A DNA stretch of 64,000 bases. It comes from Lachnoanaerobaculum sp. ICM7 (GTDB lineage: Bacteria > Bacillota > Clostridia > Lachnospirales > Lachnospiraceae). Below are positions 52,218 to 61,698 of the stretch, piece after piece; position 1 is the stretch's first letter, and each line of letters opens with the position of its first letter. The stretch is from the NCBI RefSeq assembly GCF_000287675.1, contig NZ_ALJL01000024.1, positions 62,001 through 126,000 of the forward strand, given 5' to 3'. Under the pieces are notes generated by a model. It ran no database searches. It was given only the letters and a program-made list of their open reading frames with translations, and had not been told where the DNA came from. The position numbers and the translations under genes were made by a program.

Positions 52218-53072
52218 TTATTTTAATATCGGTAAAAGATTATCTACAAGCTCATCCAATGTAAGTATGCCATCCGGTAAATCAAGTCCTGATTGTTTAA
52301 GCTCAAATGCCAGCTCGGTAGTACTTGGTACATCCAGTCTGAGTTTCTTTAATTCCTCCACATGTGAGAAAACCTCTTTCGGTGTTCCGTCCATTACTAT
52401 CTTACCCTCATCCATAACTATAACTCTGTCGGCTTCTATAACCTCTTCCATATAATGAGTAATCAGTATTACCGTAATATTTTCTTTTTTATTTAATTCA
52501 AGAACTGTCTTTATAACTTCTTTTCTGCCATTTGGATCAAGCATCGCTGTAGGCTCATCAAGTACAATGCATTTCGGCTTCATTGCCATAATACCGGCTA
52601 TAGCCACTCTTTGCTTTTGCCCACCTGAAAGTTTATTTGGAGATTTATATCTGTAAGCAGTCATACCTACCGCTTCAAGTGCGGCATCTACTCTCTTCCA
52701 CATATCATCTGTAGGAATACCGATATTTTCCGGTCCGAATGCTACATCCTCCTCTACTACATTTCCTATAATCTGATTGTCCGGGTTTTGGAATACCATT
52801 CCCACCATCTTTCTCAAATCAAGAAGTGTTTCATCATTTGCCGTATCCAAATCAGAGATAAATACAGTACCCTCTGTAGGTAACAATATACCGTTTAAAT
52901 GTTTTGCAAATGTGGATTTACCGGAGCCGTTATGACCTAAAACTGCTACAAAATCACCTTGAGTTATATCAATATTTAAATTATTGATAGCTCTTCTTAC
53001 TTCTTCTACATTATCTTCTTCATCTCTGGTTATATAATCAAATATAAGCTTTGTTGCTTTTACTATTCCCAT
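52218..53072 (-). CDS. ecfA1: ECF transporter ATPase, A1 type
   Basis: A 284-residue ATPase with Walker [18 protein letters not shown], signature LSGGQKQR, Walker [13 protein letters not shown] and H-loop ITHYM. First gene of the operon ecfA1-ecfA2-ecfT-truA, which in Firmicutes usually follows rplQ; here it instead follows a tRNA-Arg gene and its terminator. SD AAAAGGAAAAT. Confidence 0.95.
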   Translation of the reverse strand: MGIVKATKLIFDYITRDEEDNVEEVRRAINNLNIDITQGDFVAVLGHNGSGKSTFAKHLNGILLPTEGTVFISDLDTANDETLLDLRKMVGMVFQNPDNQIIGNVVEEDVAFGPENIGIPTDDMWKRVDAALEAVGMTAYRYKSPNKLSGGQKQRVAIAGIMAMKPKCIVLDEPTAMLDPNGRKEVIKTVLELNKKENITVILITHYMEEVIEADRVIVMDEGKIVMDGTPKEVFSHVEELKKLRLDVPSTTELAFELKQSGLDLPDGILTLDELVDNLLPILK

Positions 53073-53104
53073 ATTTTCCTTTTACTTACTCTTTATAAAA
53101 CAAA

Positions 53105-53128
53105 AACCTCAGCAAGGTTGCTGAGGTT
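53105..53128 (-). terminator. Terminator between tRNA-Arg and ecfA1
   Basis: AACCTCAGCA-AGGT-TGCTGAGGTT with TTTTTGTTTT after it on the minus strand. Confidence 0.92.
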
Positions 53129-53135
53129 CTAATAA

Positions 53136-53209
53136 CGTGCGTGAGAAGATTCGAACTCCCGACACCTTGGTCCGTAGCCAAGTGCTCTATCCAGCTGAGC
53201 TACACACAC
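53136..53209 (-). tRNA. tRNA-Arg (anticodon ACG)
   Basis: On the minus strand: acceptor GTGTGTG/CACGCAC, D-arm GCTCAGCTGGATAGAGC, anticodon stem CTTGG/CCAAG with loop CTACGGA, T-loop TTCGAAT. ACG, read as ICG after deamination, decodes CGU/CGC/CGA. Confidence 0.96.
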
Positions 53210-53257
53210 ATTGCAAGTACATATTTTACATTAGTGTTTTGTGTTTGTCAATAGGAT

Positions 53258-53962
53258 TTAAATATTTAAGTAAAAACGCAAAATGCCCAGTATAAATATA
53301 TGCACAGGATAAAAAAGATAATTAATCCACTTATATTGTTTACCTCTTTTTCCATTATAAGTTAGAGTCAGACCGAACCCCAAAAATGAGTATAACTCCT
53401 TTATAATGGAAAGATAACCTAATCCTGCTCGGATCAGAGGCTTATCATAAAAAATATAAAAGATGTAAGCTACTACTACTGCATGATAATCATAGTCAAG
53501 GCTAAGTTCCATGGCTGAAAGTCCCAAAATTATAACTATTATAATCGAAACTGTATACCATAAGGCTTTAATCTTAATTTTCTCTTTTAAAGCATCAATT
53601 ATCCATATAGTTATAAGGCATAGAGCCAGAGTAAACATCATATTATTCCAATACGGATTGAAGAATGTTTTTGATGTAAACATATCAAAAGGTACTTCCG
53701 ATATTATACCGAATACTATCAATGTAATCAGATATTTCTTCCTACTTTTTGTTTTAAAAAATCCCTCCACTATAAAAAATACAAAAATAGGGAAAGCGAT
53801 TCTTCCCAATATTGAAAATATATTTGACAAATACAATAAAAATCCACTGCCATCAAGCATCGGTGTTATAAGAGCATTATTTACATGATCAATCAGCATT
53901 GAAATAAATGCTATATATTTTAACTGTGCCCCTGAAAAAATTTGAATTCTTTTTAATCCCAT
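53258..53962 (-). CDS. TraX family membrane protein
   Basis: A 234-residue protein with about seven hydrophobic segments. KYIAFISMLIDHVNNALI near the start, GRIAFPIFVFFIVEGF, and YHAVVVAYIFY are the TraX (PF05857) pattern. F-plasmid TraX acetylates pilin; chromosomal Firmicute members have no known substrate and no conjugation genes are nearby. ATG after AAGGAGAACT. Confidence 0.88.
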   Translation of the reverse strand: MGLKRIQIFSGAQLKYIAFISMLIDHVNNALITPMLDGSGFLLYLSNIFSILGRIAFPIFVFFIVEGFFKTKSRKKYLITLIVFGIISEVPFDMFTSKTFFNPYWNNMMFTLALCLITIWIIDALKEKIKIKALWYTVSIIIVIILGLSAMELSLDYDYHAVVVAYIFYIFYDKPLIRAGLGYLSIIKELYSFLGFGLTLTYNGKRGKQYKWINYLFYPVHIFILGILRFYLNI

Positions 53963-54052
53963 AGTTCTCCTTATATATATAATGAATTTTTATTATATCA
54001 TATCAAAATGAATATTTTATAAAATGAATTTTAACATATTCTTTGTAATCAT

Positions 54053-54081
54053 TTGACTTGTAAGTACACTGCACATATAAT
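54053..54081 (+). promoter_or_regulatory. Promoter of the MATE exporter gene
   Basis: TTGACT (54053-54058), 17 bases, TATAAT (54076-54081), 49 bases before the start codon. Confidence 0.88.
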
Positions 54082-54130
54082 GGTAAAATCACGCTCTTAA
54101 ATAAGAGATTTATTAGTATGGAGGATCAGT

Positions 54131-55489
54131 ATGTACACCGTTACAAAAGGCAGCTCATCTTTTAATAAAGATATTTTAAGGCTTGCCGTCCCGATAGTTT
54201 TACAAAATATTGTTACAACCGCTGTAAATTCAGCCGATGTAATAATGCTAGGGTTTGTAGGACAAAATGCACTTTCAGCCGGATCACTGGCAAACCAGGT
54301 TATGTTTATATTACAACTTGTCTATACAGGTATTTCTTCAGGTGTTATCATGCTTGCCGCACAGTACTGGGGAAAAAAAGATACAAAGACAATTGAACAT
54401 ATTATGGGCATAGGTATGCAGCTATCCATATTTATTTCAAGTATGTTTTTCATTATGGCATTCTTTTTTCCACATGTTTTGATGAGAATATTTACAAATG
54501 ATATAAATTTAATCACTGAAGGTATACCTTATCTTAGAATGGTAAGCTTCTCCTATCTTTTTATGAGTTTTTCTCAAGTCTACCTATGTGCAATGAGAAG
54601 TATAGAAAGAGTTCATTTTTCAACCGTTACAAATGCTGTTGCACTGATTTTAAATATTATCTTTAATGCAGTTTTTATTTTCGGACTGTTCGATGCACCG
54701 AAGCTTGGAATACTCGGTGTTGCACTGGCAACCGTAATTGCAAGAGCTGTTGAATTTACAATATGTGTTATAGATAATTTTATACCTAAAGCCATTCATT
54801 TTCATATAAAGAATGTTTTGGAAGTAAATAAAATATTGTTTTTTGATTTTATGAAATATTCTCTTCCCGCCTTCGGAAATGAGATAGTTTGGGGAGTGGC
54901 CTTTTCAATGTACTCTGTTATTATGGGGCATCTTGACAGTGATATAGTGGCGGCGAATGCAGTAGTTGTGGTTGCAAGAAACCTTGGTACTGTGGCATGT
55001 TTCGGTATAGCCGATGCAGGAGCAATTATCCTTGGAAAGTCGATAGGTTCCGGAAATACCGATACTATAAAGTCAGATTCTTCACACTTTGTTAAAATAA
55101 CAAGTATGTCTGCAGTTGTAGGTGGAATAGTTATATTTCTTTTACGACCGGTATTTTTCACTATGGCTGATTTAACTCCTACTGCAAAGAGTTATCTTAG
55201 TATAATGCTTTTTATAAATATGTATTATATAGTAGGCCAGGCATTCAATACTGCAATGATTTGTGGTGTATTCAGGTCAGGCGGCGATTCCAAATGGGGA
55301 TTTTTCTGTGATATAATAGATATGTGGTGCTATTCGGTTCCACTTGGCTTTATATCGGCTTTTGTTCTTAAGCTTCCACCAATGTGGGTATATTTCCTTA
55401 TTTGTACTGATGAATTTGTAAAGATTCCTTTTGTTTATAAGCATTATAAGAGCTATAAATGGCTGAAAAATATTACAAGAGATTTTTAA
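54131..55489 (+). CDS. MATE family efflux transporter
   Basis: A 452-residue, twelve-helix cation-coupled multidrug exporter of the NorM type (LAVPIVLQNIVTTAVNSADVIMLG; VFRSGGDSKWGF in the second half). Monocistronic, own promoter and terminator. Substrate unknown. Confidence 0.93.
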   Translation: MYTVTKGSSSFNKDILRLAVPIVLQNIVTTAVNSADVIMLGFVGQNALSAGSLANQVMFILQLVYTGISSGVIMLAAQYWGKKDTKTIEHIMGIGMQLSIFISSMFFIMAFFFPHVLMRIFTNDINLITEGIPYLRMVSFSYLFMSFSQVYLCAMRSIERVHFSTVTNAVALILNIIFNAVFIFGLFDAPKLGILGVALATVIARAVEFTICVIDNFIPKAIHFHIKNVLEVNKILFFDFMKYSLPAFGNEIVWGVAFSMYSVIMGHLDSDIVAANAVVVVARNLGTVACFGIADAGAIILGKSIGSGNTDTIKSDSSHFVKITSMSAVVGGIVIFLLRPVFFTMADLTPTAKSYLSIMLFINMYYIVGQAFNTAMICGVFRSGGDSKWGFFCDIIDMWCYSVPLGFISAFVLKLPPMWVYFLICTDEFVKIPFVYKHYKSYKWLKNITRDF

Positions 55490-55492
55490 AAT

Positions 55493-55513
55493 AAGGGGCG
55501 ATAATCGCCCCTT
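55493..55513. terminator. Bidirectional terminator between MATE gene and the small-gene array
   Basis: AAGGGGCG-ATAAT-CGCCCCTT, serving two convergent genes. The T-runs are short. Confidence 0.82.
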
Positions 55514-55517
55514 ATAA

Positions 55518-55928
55518 CTATAATTGTATCCATTCCAATCCGTCTACGCTATTTAATGTAAGTACTCTTTTGTCATACCTGTTTTTAAGCACAACTTCAT
55601 CTTCCACTGATATATCGGTATACCAATGATTAAGACTTGCATATTTTCCTCTGTGAATATCTATGATTACAGTCGTTATAGGATCCCAGGTTTTCTTTTT
55701 AACACTCTCTACAATCACATAATATGCGTCTAAGAATACAAGATTTCTTCCATACATCCAAAACGGTAGTTCTCTATCCAACAGTGGAAGCTTTGCAGAA
55801 AAAATAAAATCACCCATCGGCGGCTCCGTTTCATAGTTTAATTCAATCTCACTTCCATAATATGCGATTTCTGCTCCATATGCACCTACACTTACAGGTA
55901 CACCTTCTTCGGCTATTATAAAATCCAT
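55518..55928 (-). CDS. Hypothetical protein, end of small-gene array
   Basis: A 136-residue, acidic, probably cytosolic beta-rich protein (MDFIIAEEGVPVSVGAYGAE; PFWMYGRNLVFLDAYYVIVE; TVIIDIHRGKYASLNHWY). I do not recognise a family. It is the last of thirteen same-strand genes without internal terminators. ATG after GAAAGGAAATAT. Confidence 0.72.
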   Translation of the reverse strand: MDFIIAEEGVPVSVGAYGAEIAYYGSEIELNYETEPPMGDFIFSAKLPLLDRELPFWMYGRNLVFLDAYYVIVESVKKKTWDPITTVIIDIHRGKYASLNHWYTDISVEDEVVLKNRYDKRVLTLNSVDGLEWIQL

Positions 55929-55945
55929 ATATTTCCTTTCAAAGT

Positions 55946-56437
55946 CTATACTATCCCCTCCGCATTCATTCGAATGGCAAAAAACTCTTTAATTGAATCA
56001 GGTTCATTTTCTATAGTTTCTTTCATGGATATAAGTTTTCTTTTACCGACTCTTCTGTCCAAAACAGCAAATATCCTGACAAGCATATTTTCACTGCATA
56101 GACTCTTTTCAATGCTTTGGTTATCAAACTCATCAAATGCCTTATAAAAACATGTTTGATCGAACACTCCAAGCTTTATGGCGGTATCGTCAATATAGGC
56201 AAATTCTTCCCTCATACGTCTTTCATATTTTTCATCTTTTGGAAATGACGCCGCTTTTGTCCAATTATGATAATAACAACCCTTTATAATCTCTTTACCT
56301 TTATACCTTATAGCTGCCCTACCTTCATGATCCGGAGACCTGCTATAGGATGTCGCAAAGTAGCTGATATCCCCCTTTAAACTCTCCGCCAGATATTCGC
56401 TTTCCATTCGTTTTCTTATACCGCTCCAAGTTGACAT
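55946..56437 (-). CDS. SF0329-like protein
   Basis: 163 residues. The opening WSGIRKRMESEYLAESLKGDISYFATSYSRSPDHEGRA, with RIRYKGKEI-like AIRYKGKEIIKG, resembles the SF0329 family of small proteins found in immunity and accessory loci. No function is known. ATG after GGAGGCAAA. Confidence 0.65.
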   Translation of the reverse strand: MSTWSGIRKRMESEYLAESLKGDISYFATSYSRSPDHEGRAAIRYKGKEIIKGCYYHNWTKAASFPKDEKYERRMREEFAYIDDTAIKLGVFDQTCFYKAFDEFDNQSIEKSLCSENMLVRIFAVLDRRVGKRKLISMKETIENEPDSIKEFFAIRMNAEGIV

Positions 56438-56449
56438 TTTGCCTCCAAA

Positions 56450-56689
56450 CTATAAATTCGTGTTATCATAAAGCTTCTCAAAATATTCATCTAAGCAACG
56501 ATATATTTTCATATCCTCTTCATCATCGCCTCTTAAAACCACACAAATATTTTTATTTTCAATATCTGCAAACACAAAATTATATTCACCAAAGTAAGCC
56601 TGGTAACCGCATCTTTTTAGAGTCAATATCTGACCGACCTTAAAGTTAAAAATATTCTTTCTGACAATATAAGTCTTACCTGTTTCCAA
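56450..56689 (-). CDS. Small DUF3601-like protein
   Basis: 79 residues, starting with TTG after AAGGAC. The opening METGKTYIVRKNIFNFKVGQ followed by ILTLKRCGYQAYFGEYNFVF recalls the DUF3601 pattern (Tyr-rich strand after GE.L.F). Weak assignment. It starts 3 bases from the stop of its upstream neighbour, so it is coupled to it. Confidence 0.6.
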   Translation of the reverse strand: METGKTYIVRKNIFNFKVGQILTLKRCGYQAYFGEYNFVFADIENKNICVVLRGDDEEDMKIYRCLDEYFEKLYDNTNL

Positions 56690-56691
56690 TG

Positions 56692-57045
56692 TCAGTCCTT
56701 CTTATAAAAATATAGATATGGGTAGTTTACAATCTCTTCATGCCAGTTATCATCATGCTTTATTATAACCTTTCCATTTTCATCATAATACCTTGTAACT
56801 ATCGGTGCGCTCTCTCCGGATTTTATTTTCCAAACCAATATTCCGTCCTCAAGCCCTGAATCAGGTGAATCGGTCTTTATATATTTTCCCAAATAGCAAT
56901 CCCACCTTCCAAAAGGCAACTTATCATACACAATATTTACAAACTCTGCCAAGGTATCAGGCAAAATAAATGTATCGGGATTAGGTGCGTTTACATCATC
57001 TCCCATGCACATACTGCTCCTGCCCATATAGACTTTTATTTGCAT
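56692..57045 (-). CDS. Hypothetical protein
   Basis: 117 residues, beginning MQIKVYMGRSSMCMGDDVNA. The rest is acidic and aromatic (DKLPFGRWDCYLGKYIKTDSP; NYPYLYFYKKD). No family recognised. ATG after AGGAGAAGAGT. Confidence 0.68.
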   Translation of the reverse strand: MQIKVYMGRSSMCMGDDVNAPNPDTFILPDTLAEFVNIVYDKLPFGRWDCYLGKYIKTDSPDSGLEDGILVWKIKSGESAPIVTRYYDENGKVIIKHDDNWHEEIVNYPYLYFYKKD

Positions 57046-57055
57046 ACTCTTCTCC

Positions 57056-57616
57056 TTAAAATTTATATAAAAGAGGGAATATCAATCCTACATCAATAGC
57101 CATAAATCCAAATATAATACACAAAGAACCCACGAATATAGTTAGCCCCTTAACATTTTCACGAATCTGTATGGAGAACTTCTTATAATCAATAACCCTG
57201 TTATTTATAATATTTTCTCTTTCTTCTACACTGTCCGTTAATGAGATATTATAGCTTCCTCTATCCGCATCAAATGTAAACAGCTTAACTCTGGCATCCT
57301 TAATACTGTTTGCCGTAGTCCTAAAAAAATCCGGATATAATTGTACAAACTCTCCTGTAGCATTATTTTTTAGTTTAATATCTAAATTATATATAGGAGA
57401 TACTGAATACTTTTTTCCCGAAAGCCATATATCATATTTACCGCCATCCTCAAGTCTAAAGCTTCCGTCTATTAAGCTTACAGGCATTTCATATATCATC
57501 TTAGCCTTGGCAAATAATCTGACTTTTTTTATGCCGATAACCACCAGATATATTCCCACAGGTACAAGAAGAAACAATAAATATTTTAAATCCTTAATAG
57601 ATTGTAACCAAGACAT
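57056..57616 (-). CDS. Hypothetical membrane protein with two helices
   Basis: 186 residues. A hydrophobic helix at about 12-29, a long soluble beta-rich loop of some 120 residues (DGSFRLEDGGKYDIWLSGKK; KLFTFDADRGSYNISLTD), and a second helix at about 157-180. Only membrane protein of the array. It overlaps the YfbM-family gene by 23 bases. Confidence 0.68.
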   Translation of the reverse strand: MSWLQSIKDLKYLLFLLVPVGIYLVVIGIKKVRLFAKAKMIYEMPVSLIDGSFRLEDGGKYDIWLSGKKYSVSPIYNLDIKLKNNATGEFVQLYPDFFRTTANSIKDARVKLFTFDADRGSYNISLTDSVEERENIINNRVIDYKKFSIQIRENVKGLTIFVGSLCIIFGFMAIDVGLIFPLLYKF

Positions 57617-58097
57617 TTCCGTCTGCCTCCAAAATTTCCTTATAGAACTCTTTCATTCTTTCAAAACAGTCAAGAAGATCTTCTTTTATTTCATCTTCTT
57701 CATCGTCATAATCCCAGATATCCGGATAAAGCTCCGCTTCCTTACCTTCTTCCAACCCAAAGCTTTCCAAAGCGGTTTCCATATCAAAATCTTCAAGTAC
57801 TTTTAATATATCAGCAACTCTGTCTTTTTTTGTATAGGCTATAAAATCATCTATTCCCTCTATTGAAGTTACACCTACCACAGCTTCACTAAGAGGGTCT
57901 TCCCATATAGGATCTGACGCACTTACTCCTGTTAACATATAGTGAAGAAGATCCCAGTTCTTATCTATATCAAGAAGTATTTCAGCCTCCTCATTCCAAT
58001 CTTCCACCGTTTCAAAAATATCATCCCCATTGTCTAAGTTTTTAAGTGTTTCCAAATCTTCATCACTTAAATATTGATAGTTTGCTCTAAGTCCCAT
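57594..58097 (-). CDS. YfbM/DUF1877 family protein
   Basis: A 167-residue acidic protein: MGLRANYQYLSDEDLETLKN, DIDKNWDLLHYMLTG, AVVGVTSI, EAELYPDIWDYDDEEDEIKE and LLDCFERMKEFYKEILEADGNVLVTI match DUF1877 (E. coli YfbM). Function unknown; frequent in polymorphic-toxin immunity loci. ATG after AAGGAGAAAATAAA. Confidence 0.88.
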   Translation of the reverse strand: MGLRANYQYLSDEDLETLKNLDNGDDIFETVEDWNEEAEILLDIDKNWDLLHYMLTGVSASDPIWEDPLSEAVVGVTSIEGIDDFIAYTKKDRVADILKVLEDFDMETALESFGLEEGKEAELYPDIWDYDDEEDEIKEDLLDCFERMKEFYKEILEADGNVLVTIY

Positions 58098-58109
58098 TTT
58101 ATTTTCTCC

Positions 58110-58556
58110 TTAAATATTAAAATATTTTATAAATCTTTTTTGTAGTTTATCCGATGTATATCCTATATTCTCATAGAATTTATGTGCTTCTACACGATGA
58201 TTTGCCGAATTCAGTCTGATAAATGAAATACCGTTATCCATAGCATATTTTTCAATATAACCAATTAGTTTTTTACCTACCCCATTACCCCGGAAATCAG
58301 GATCCACGGCTAAACCCAATATATTAAGTCCGGTATCACTATACACACTTTCATACACCTGTGCGTGGATAAATCCGATAACCTTCTTTGTATTCTCATC
58401 TTCATATACTGCCAAGATATGATTTTTATTATCGCAAGATAATTTATTTATCTGATTACTTACTGTGCTTATATCAACATCATAACCCAAAGCTGTTTTG
58501 CATATTTTTTGTATATCTTCTGCATCGGATATATTTATTTCTCTTATCATATGCAT
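58110..58556 (-). CDS. GNAT family N-acetyltransferase
   Basis: A 148-residue GNAT enzyme. Acetyl-CoA-binding motif A is LGLAVDPDFRGNGVGKKLIGYIE, and motif B is near SANHRVEAHKFYENIGY. Substrate unknown. The SD GGAGG overlaps the end of the upstream gene, and the first of two nearby ATGs has the better spacing. Confidence 0.9.
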   Translation of the reverse strand: MHMIREINISDAEDIQKICKTALGYDVDISTVSNQINKLSCDNKNHILAVYEDENTKKVIGFIHAQVYESVYSDTGLNILGLAVDPDFRGNGVGKKLIGYIEKYAMDNGISFIRLNSANHRVEAHKFYENIGYTSDKLQKRFIKYFNI

Positions 58557-58557
58557 C

Positions 58558-59415
58558 TCATCCTCCCATACTTGCGGATGTAATACCTTTTTTCAGACTT
58601 CCGCCAACTGTTATGCAATGTCCTGCAAAAATATCATCATCATTAAAATACGCAGTGAATGAACCTCCGGATGTCATAGAAATCGACTCTATAGTAATTC
58701 TCTTGGCAAAACTTTCTTCTGTGATTTTTGCGGCTTCCTCCTCAGATTCACACCAATCTTTTGCAAGGTCTATAAGCTTTCTCGCTGCAAATTTTCTCAT
58801 ATTCATATCCCATTTTTCGGCACTTAAGTACATTTCTTTTATGGCTTTTCTTGCCTTTGTGATTCCCGATTTGTTGTCTTTATCAACATCCAAAGAAATA
58901 TCAATTTTTTTATCAAGCCAAGGAATATGCCCTTCAAAGCTGTTTATAGTTCTATCATACAAAAGCTCACCCAATATATCATCCTCTATGATTATAGGCT
59001 TTTTGTACTCTGCAAGAATTTCTTCAAGCTCCGGACTTTGTGCATTTTTTTCTATTACATCTACAAGAAGAAAATCAAGACTTCTTATCATAATCTCCGG
59101 CAGTTCTTCAGGTAGTTTCTTCCGTACTTTTAGATGATACACAGTTTCTTCATCAAATTCCGGTATCAAATGATTTTCATACTCTTTTTCACTTGCTGCA
59201 AATACAAATCTACATTCTTCTTTATGTAGCTCTCCGGTTTCACAATCTATATAGGCCAGGCAGCAAATTGCCACTTCCCAAAATCCGTTTCTCTTACTTG
59301 TAACATCACCTTCATGCCTAAGTACAAGAATTTCCTGTTCTTTTTTATCAAAAGAGTTTTCCCATTCGTTCTCAGTCATTTGGTTTCTTTTTCTCATATA
59401 ATCTATGAGTTCCAT
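58558..59415 (-). CDS. DUF2262 domain protein
   Basis: 285 residues. The C-terminal half (about 140-285) has ARKLIDLAKDWCESEEEAAK, ITEESFAKRITIESISM and FTAYFNDDDIFAGHCITVGG, the DUF2262 signature. The N-terminal half is an additional, unassigned domain. Its start codon overlaps the stop of the preceding gene (TAATG). Confidence 0.82.
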   Translation of the reverse strand: MELIDYMRKRNQMTENEWENSFDKKEQEILVLRHEGDVTSKRNGFWEVAICCLAYIDCETGELHKEECRFVFAASEKEYENHLIPEFDEETVYHLKVRKKLPEELPEIMIRSLDFLLVDVIEKNAQSPELEEILAEYKKPIIIEDDILGELLYDRTINSFEGHIPWLDKKIDISLDVDKDNKSGITKARKAIKEMYLSAEKWDMNMRKFAARKLIDLAKDWCESEEEAAKITEESFAKRITIESISMTSGGSFTAYFNDDDIFAGHCITVGGSLKKGITSASMGG

Positions 59416-59960
59416 TAAGATTCACCCCCTATAAGCTGTGATAATTCATCATCAAGCTTACCGTCAGTATATAACTTTTCAAGCAAATTTTCATCAAAAT
59501 CTATTTCATAATAGTCTGTTACAAACTCCTTGAAATCATCATATGTTTCACATATATATCCCATCATCCATTTACTTCCGTCATCATCAGACAATTTATT
59601 TTGATGAATTTTCCCGTCATACCAAATAAAAAATGTTGTTTCATCTATTTCCCTGTCATCAAAGAGAGAAATATATTTTTCATCAACACCTTCATATATC
59701 TTTTGTATAACACTTCTGTCAAATTCTTTCTTAGCAAACTGACTCAAACTGCTTTCATGCGAAAATCCCTTTATTAAGACAATATCTTCTGTAAAAATAA
59801 CATATAGAGTATCGCCTGAGCCGTTATCAACAATATACTTTAAATAAGTTTCATTTTCTTCTTTATCGATTATTCGAAGATATTCCTCAGACGGGTCAGT
59901 CAAGGCATTGTCAAGAAAATATAATGCCTCAAGTCCGGTTCGCATATTACCCCAATCCAT
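59415..59960 (-). CDS. Hypothetical protein
   Basis: A 181-residue, strongly acidic protein (GLEALYFLDNALTDPSEEYL; FDDREIDETTFFIWYDGKIH; DEKYISLF). No family recognised. The fold looks mixed alpha/beta and soluble. ATG after AGGAGTAAAAAAAAT. Confidence 0.7.
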   Translation of the reverse strand: MDWGNMRTGLEALYFLDNALTDPSEEYLRIIDKEENETYLKYIVDNGSGDTLYVIFTEDIVLIKGFSHESSLSQFAKKEFDRSVIQKIYEGVDEKYISLFDDREIDETTFFIWYDGKIHQNKLSDDDGSKWMMGYICETYDDFKEFVTDYYEIDFDENLLEKLYTDGKLDDELSQLIGGES

Positions 59961-59973
59961 ATTTTTTTTACTC

Positions 59974-60423
59974 CTATCTTAAATCCGCTTTTTTATATCT
60001 TCCGGAAACATATCCTAAAATACAAATCTGAGCTATATTCCATTCATTTGCAAGATAGATGCTGCATCTGACTTCATCACCTAAAGTATTTTTTGCAATA
60101 AACTCATATCTTCCAAGTTCTTCATTATTTGAAATTCTTTCAATATCTGCTACATATGTTTCCTTGAAAAACATATTAAATTCATCCCAAGTGGTTAGTG
60201 CATCAGCTTCTGTAATTTCCACCTTTAGACAATATCCGATACTGACCTTGCACCTTTTCTTTCTTCCGATTTCATCAGCCTTAAATACTTTTGTACTGCC
60301 CTTATCAAATACCCATTCCTTATCCTTCAGTGCATCTACCTTTTCTGTCAATATATCCTTAAATTTGACGATATTCTCCGAAAAGTAATTACAGGCATTT
60401 TCAAAAATCTCTATATTTTCCAT
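59974..60423 (-). CDS. Hypothetical protein
   Basis: A 149-residue protein (MENIEIFENACNYFSENIVK; EITEADALTTWDEFNMFFKE; CSIYLANEWNIAQICILGYV). No family recognised; soluble. ATG after AAGGAATAATCAAA. Confidence 0.7.
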   Translation of the reverse strand: MENIEIFENACNYFSENIVKFKDILTEKVDALKDKEWVFDKGSTKVFKADEIGRKKRCKVSIGYCLKVEITEADALTTWDEFNMFFKETYVADIERISNNEELGRYEFIAKNTLGDEVRCSIYLANEWNIAQICILGYVSGRYKKADLR

Positions 60424-60477
60424 TTTGATTATTCCTTATATGATATTAAATCTGCTCTAATCTCACGATCAAAAATA

Positions 60478-61329
60478 TCAGTCGACATCCACCCACAAAT
60501 GATGTTTTCCACAGTGTAAACATCTAAATAAATATCCACAAATTGATCCGTCTTTTTCCAGATATTCTTCTATATCATTAAACTCTTTTCGTTTATTGTA
60601 CTCTTCAAATACTTCTTCTGCAATTCCCATTTCTTTTAGTTCTTTTGTTCCTACGCTGCCAAGATATGCGCAGTAATCATTACAACAATAAAGCCAATAC
60701 TCACCCTGCCAGCTCAAATACCCCGGGGTTCTATAAAAGAGTTCGTCTCTCTTTTCCTTATCCGGCACAAAGTCATCATCAACATCCTGAATAAAATCGG
60801 CATCAAATTTCTTTGCGGCTTCTCCGTTTGAAATACATACAGGGCAAAGATAATCCACATCATCTACAGCATATGGGCTTTTTACATAGTAGGTGTTACT
60901 TTCTTTACCGCAACAAGGGCATATCTTTGCTTCACCTTCTATAAACGAACCTGTCTCCAAAGGATCGGGATGATATCTGAATTTCGGCAATAATTTTTTA
61001 CGTTCTTCCCTTTTTAGCCTTTCTTTTTTATTTAGCGGCCTTGGTGTTGCAAATCTGTCACCATGACTCTCATTTAAATCTTTTAAACTTAAAAACTTTT
61101 TAATCTGTTTTCTGTCAGCTTTATCATATATATTTTCATACAGTTTATATGCACTTTCCATCTTATAAAGCAGTTGATAGACATCTACCAGTACTTCCAT
61201 GGCTTCTTTTTCGGTTCTTTCTTTCAGTCTGTCCGCAAATTCATATAGTGCCAATACACTTGCCTCATTTTCATGATGCTTTACAAATTTTTCTTTTAAA
61301 CTAATATATTCTTTTAAAAATTCATTCAT
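60478..61329 (-). CDS. CbrC (UPF0167) family protein
   Basis: 283 residues. After a helical N-terminal part (1-95), the CbrC domain has FRYHPDPLETGSFIEGEAKI, zinc-type CPCCGKES, a SPYAVDDVDYLCPVCISNG block and a final CLHCGKHHLWVDVD. E. coli CbrC confers tolerance to colicin E2, so its presence in this array fits a defence against nuclease toxins, though no direct evidence exists here. ATG after AAGGATGAAAC. Confidence 0.88.
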   Translation of the reverse strand: MNEFLKEYISLKEKFVKHHENEASVLALYEFADRLKERTEKEAMEVLVDVYQLLYKMESAYKLYENIYDKADRKQIKKFLSLKDLNESHGDRFATPRPLNKKERLKREERKKLLPKFRYHPDPLETGSFIEGEAKICPCCGKESNTYYVKSPYAVDDVDYLCPVCISNGEAAKKFDADFIQDVDDDFVPDKEKRDELFYRTPGYLSWQGEYWLYCCNDYCAYLGSVGTKELKEMGIAEEVFEEYNKRKEFNDIEEYLEKDGSICGYLFRCLHCGKHHLWVDVD

Positions 61330-61346
61330 GTTTCATCCTTATATAA

Positions 61347-61682
61347 TCAAAGCATCTCATAATGTTCTTTTACATACTCTATAAACTCATATATATCTTT
61401 AGATACCTCTTCCATTTCGCATGATCCCAGTGCTCCTAAATCATTTTTATATATGGTATCGTCCGAGTCCTTTTTTATAAAGAAAGCCAAATCCCCGTCC
61501 TGTCCTATCATAAAAAAATCAGGCTCATATTCAAAAACCTCATATGTCAGATTTCTTTCCGGCAAGTCTTCTTCTTCATAAAGTATCACACCTGTATCTC
61601 CTACTGAAAATCCTTCACTTCCTCTTATTTCTTTTAAAAACTTTTCATACATTTTTGGAAGTTTAAAATTTATATTATCCAT
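61347..61682 (-). CDS. SMI1/KNR4 (SUKH) family protein
   Basis: 111 residues. LPKMYEKFLKEIRGSEGFSV, GVILYEEEDLPERN, FFMIGQDGDLAFFIKKDS, YKNDLGALG and EFIEYVKEHY follow the SUKH pattern. SUKH proteins are the commonest immunity proteins of polymorphic toxin systems. Start at 61682 after GAGGTAATACT; the longer frame overlaps its neighbour. Confidence 0.8.
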   Translation of the reverse strand: MDNINFKLPKMYEKFLKEIRGSEGFSVGDTGVILYEEEDLPERNLTYEVFEYEPDFFMIGQDGDLAFFIKKDSDDTIYKNDLGALGSCEMEEVSKDIYEFIEYVKEHYEML

Positions 61683-61698
61683 AGTATTACCTCGTATT

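Noticed and set aside
53258-53962. Conjugative element suggested by TraX
   Set aside because: Only the acetyltransferase-like membrane protein is present; no relaxase, coupling protein, integrase or att repeats are visible, although a tRNA gene is adjacent.
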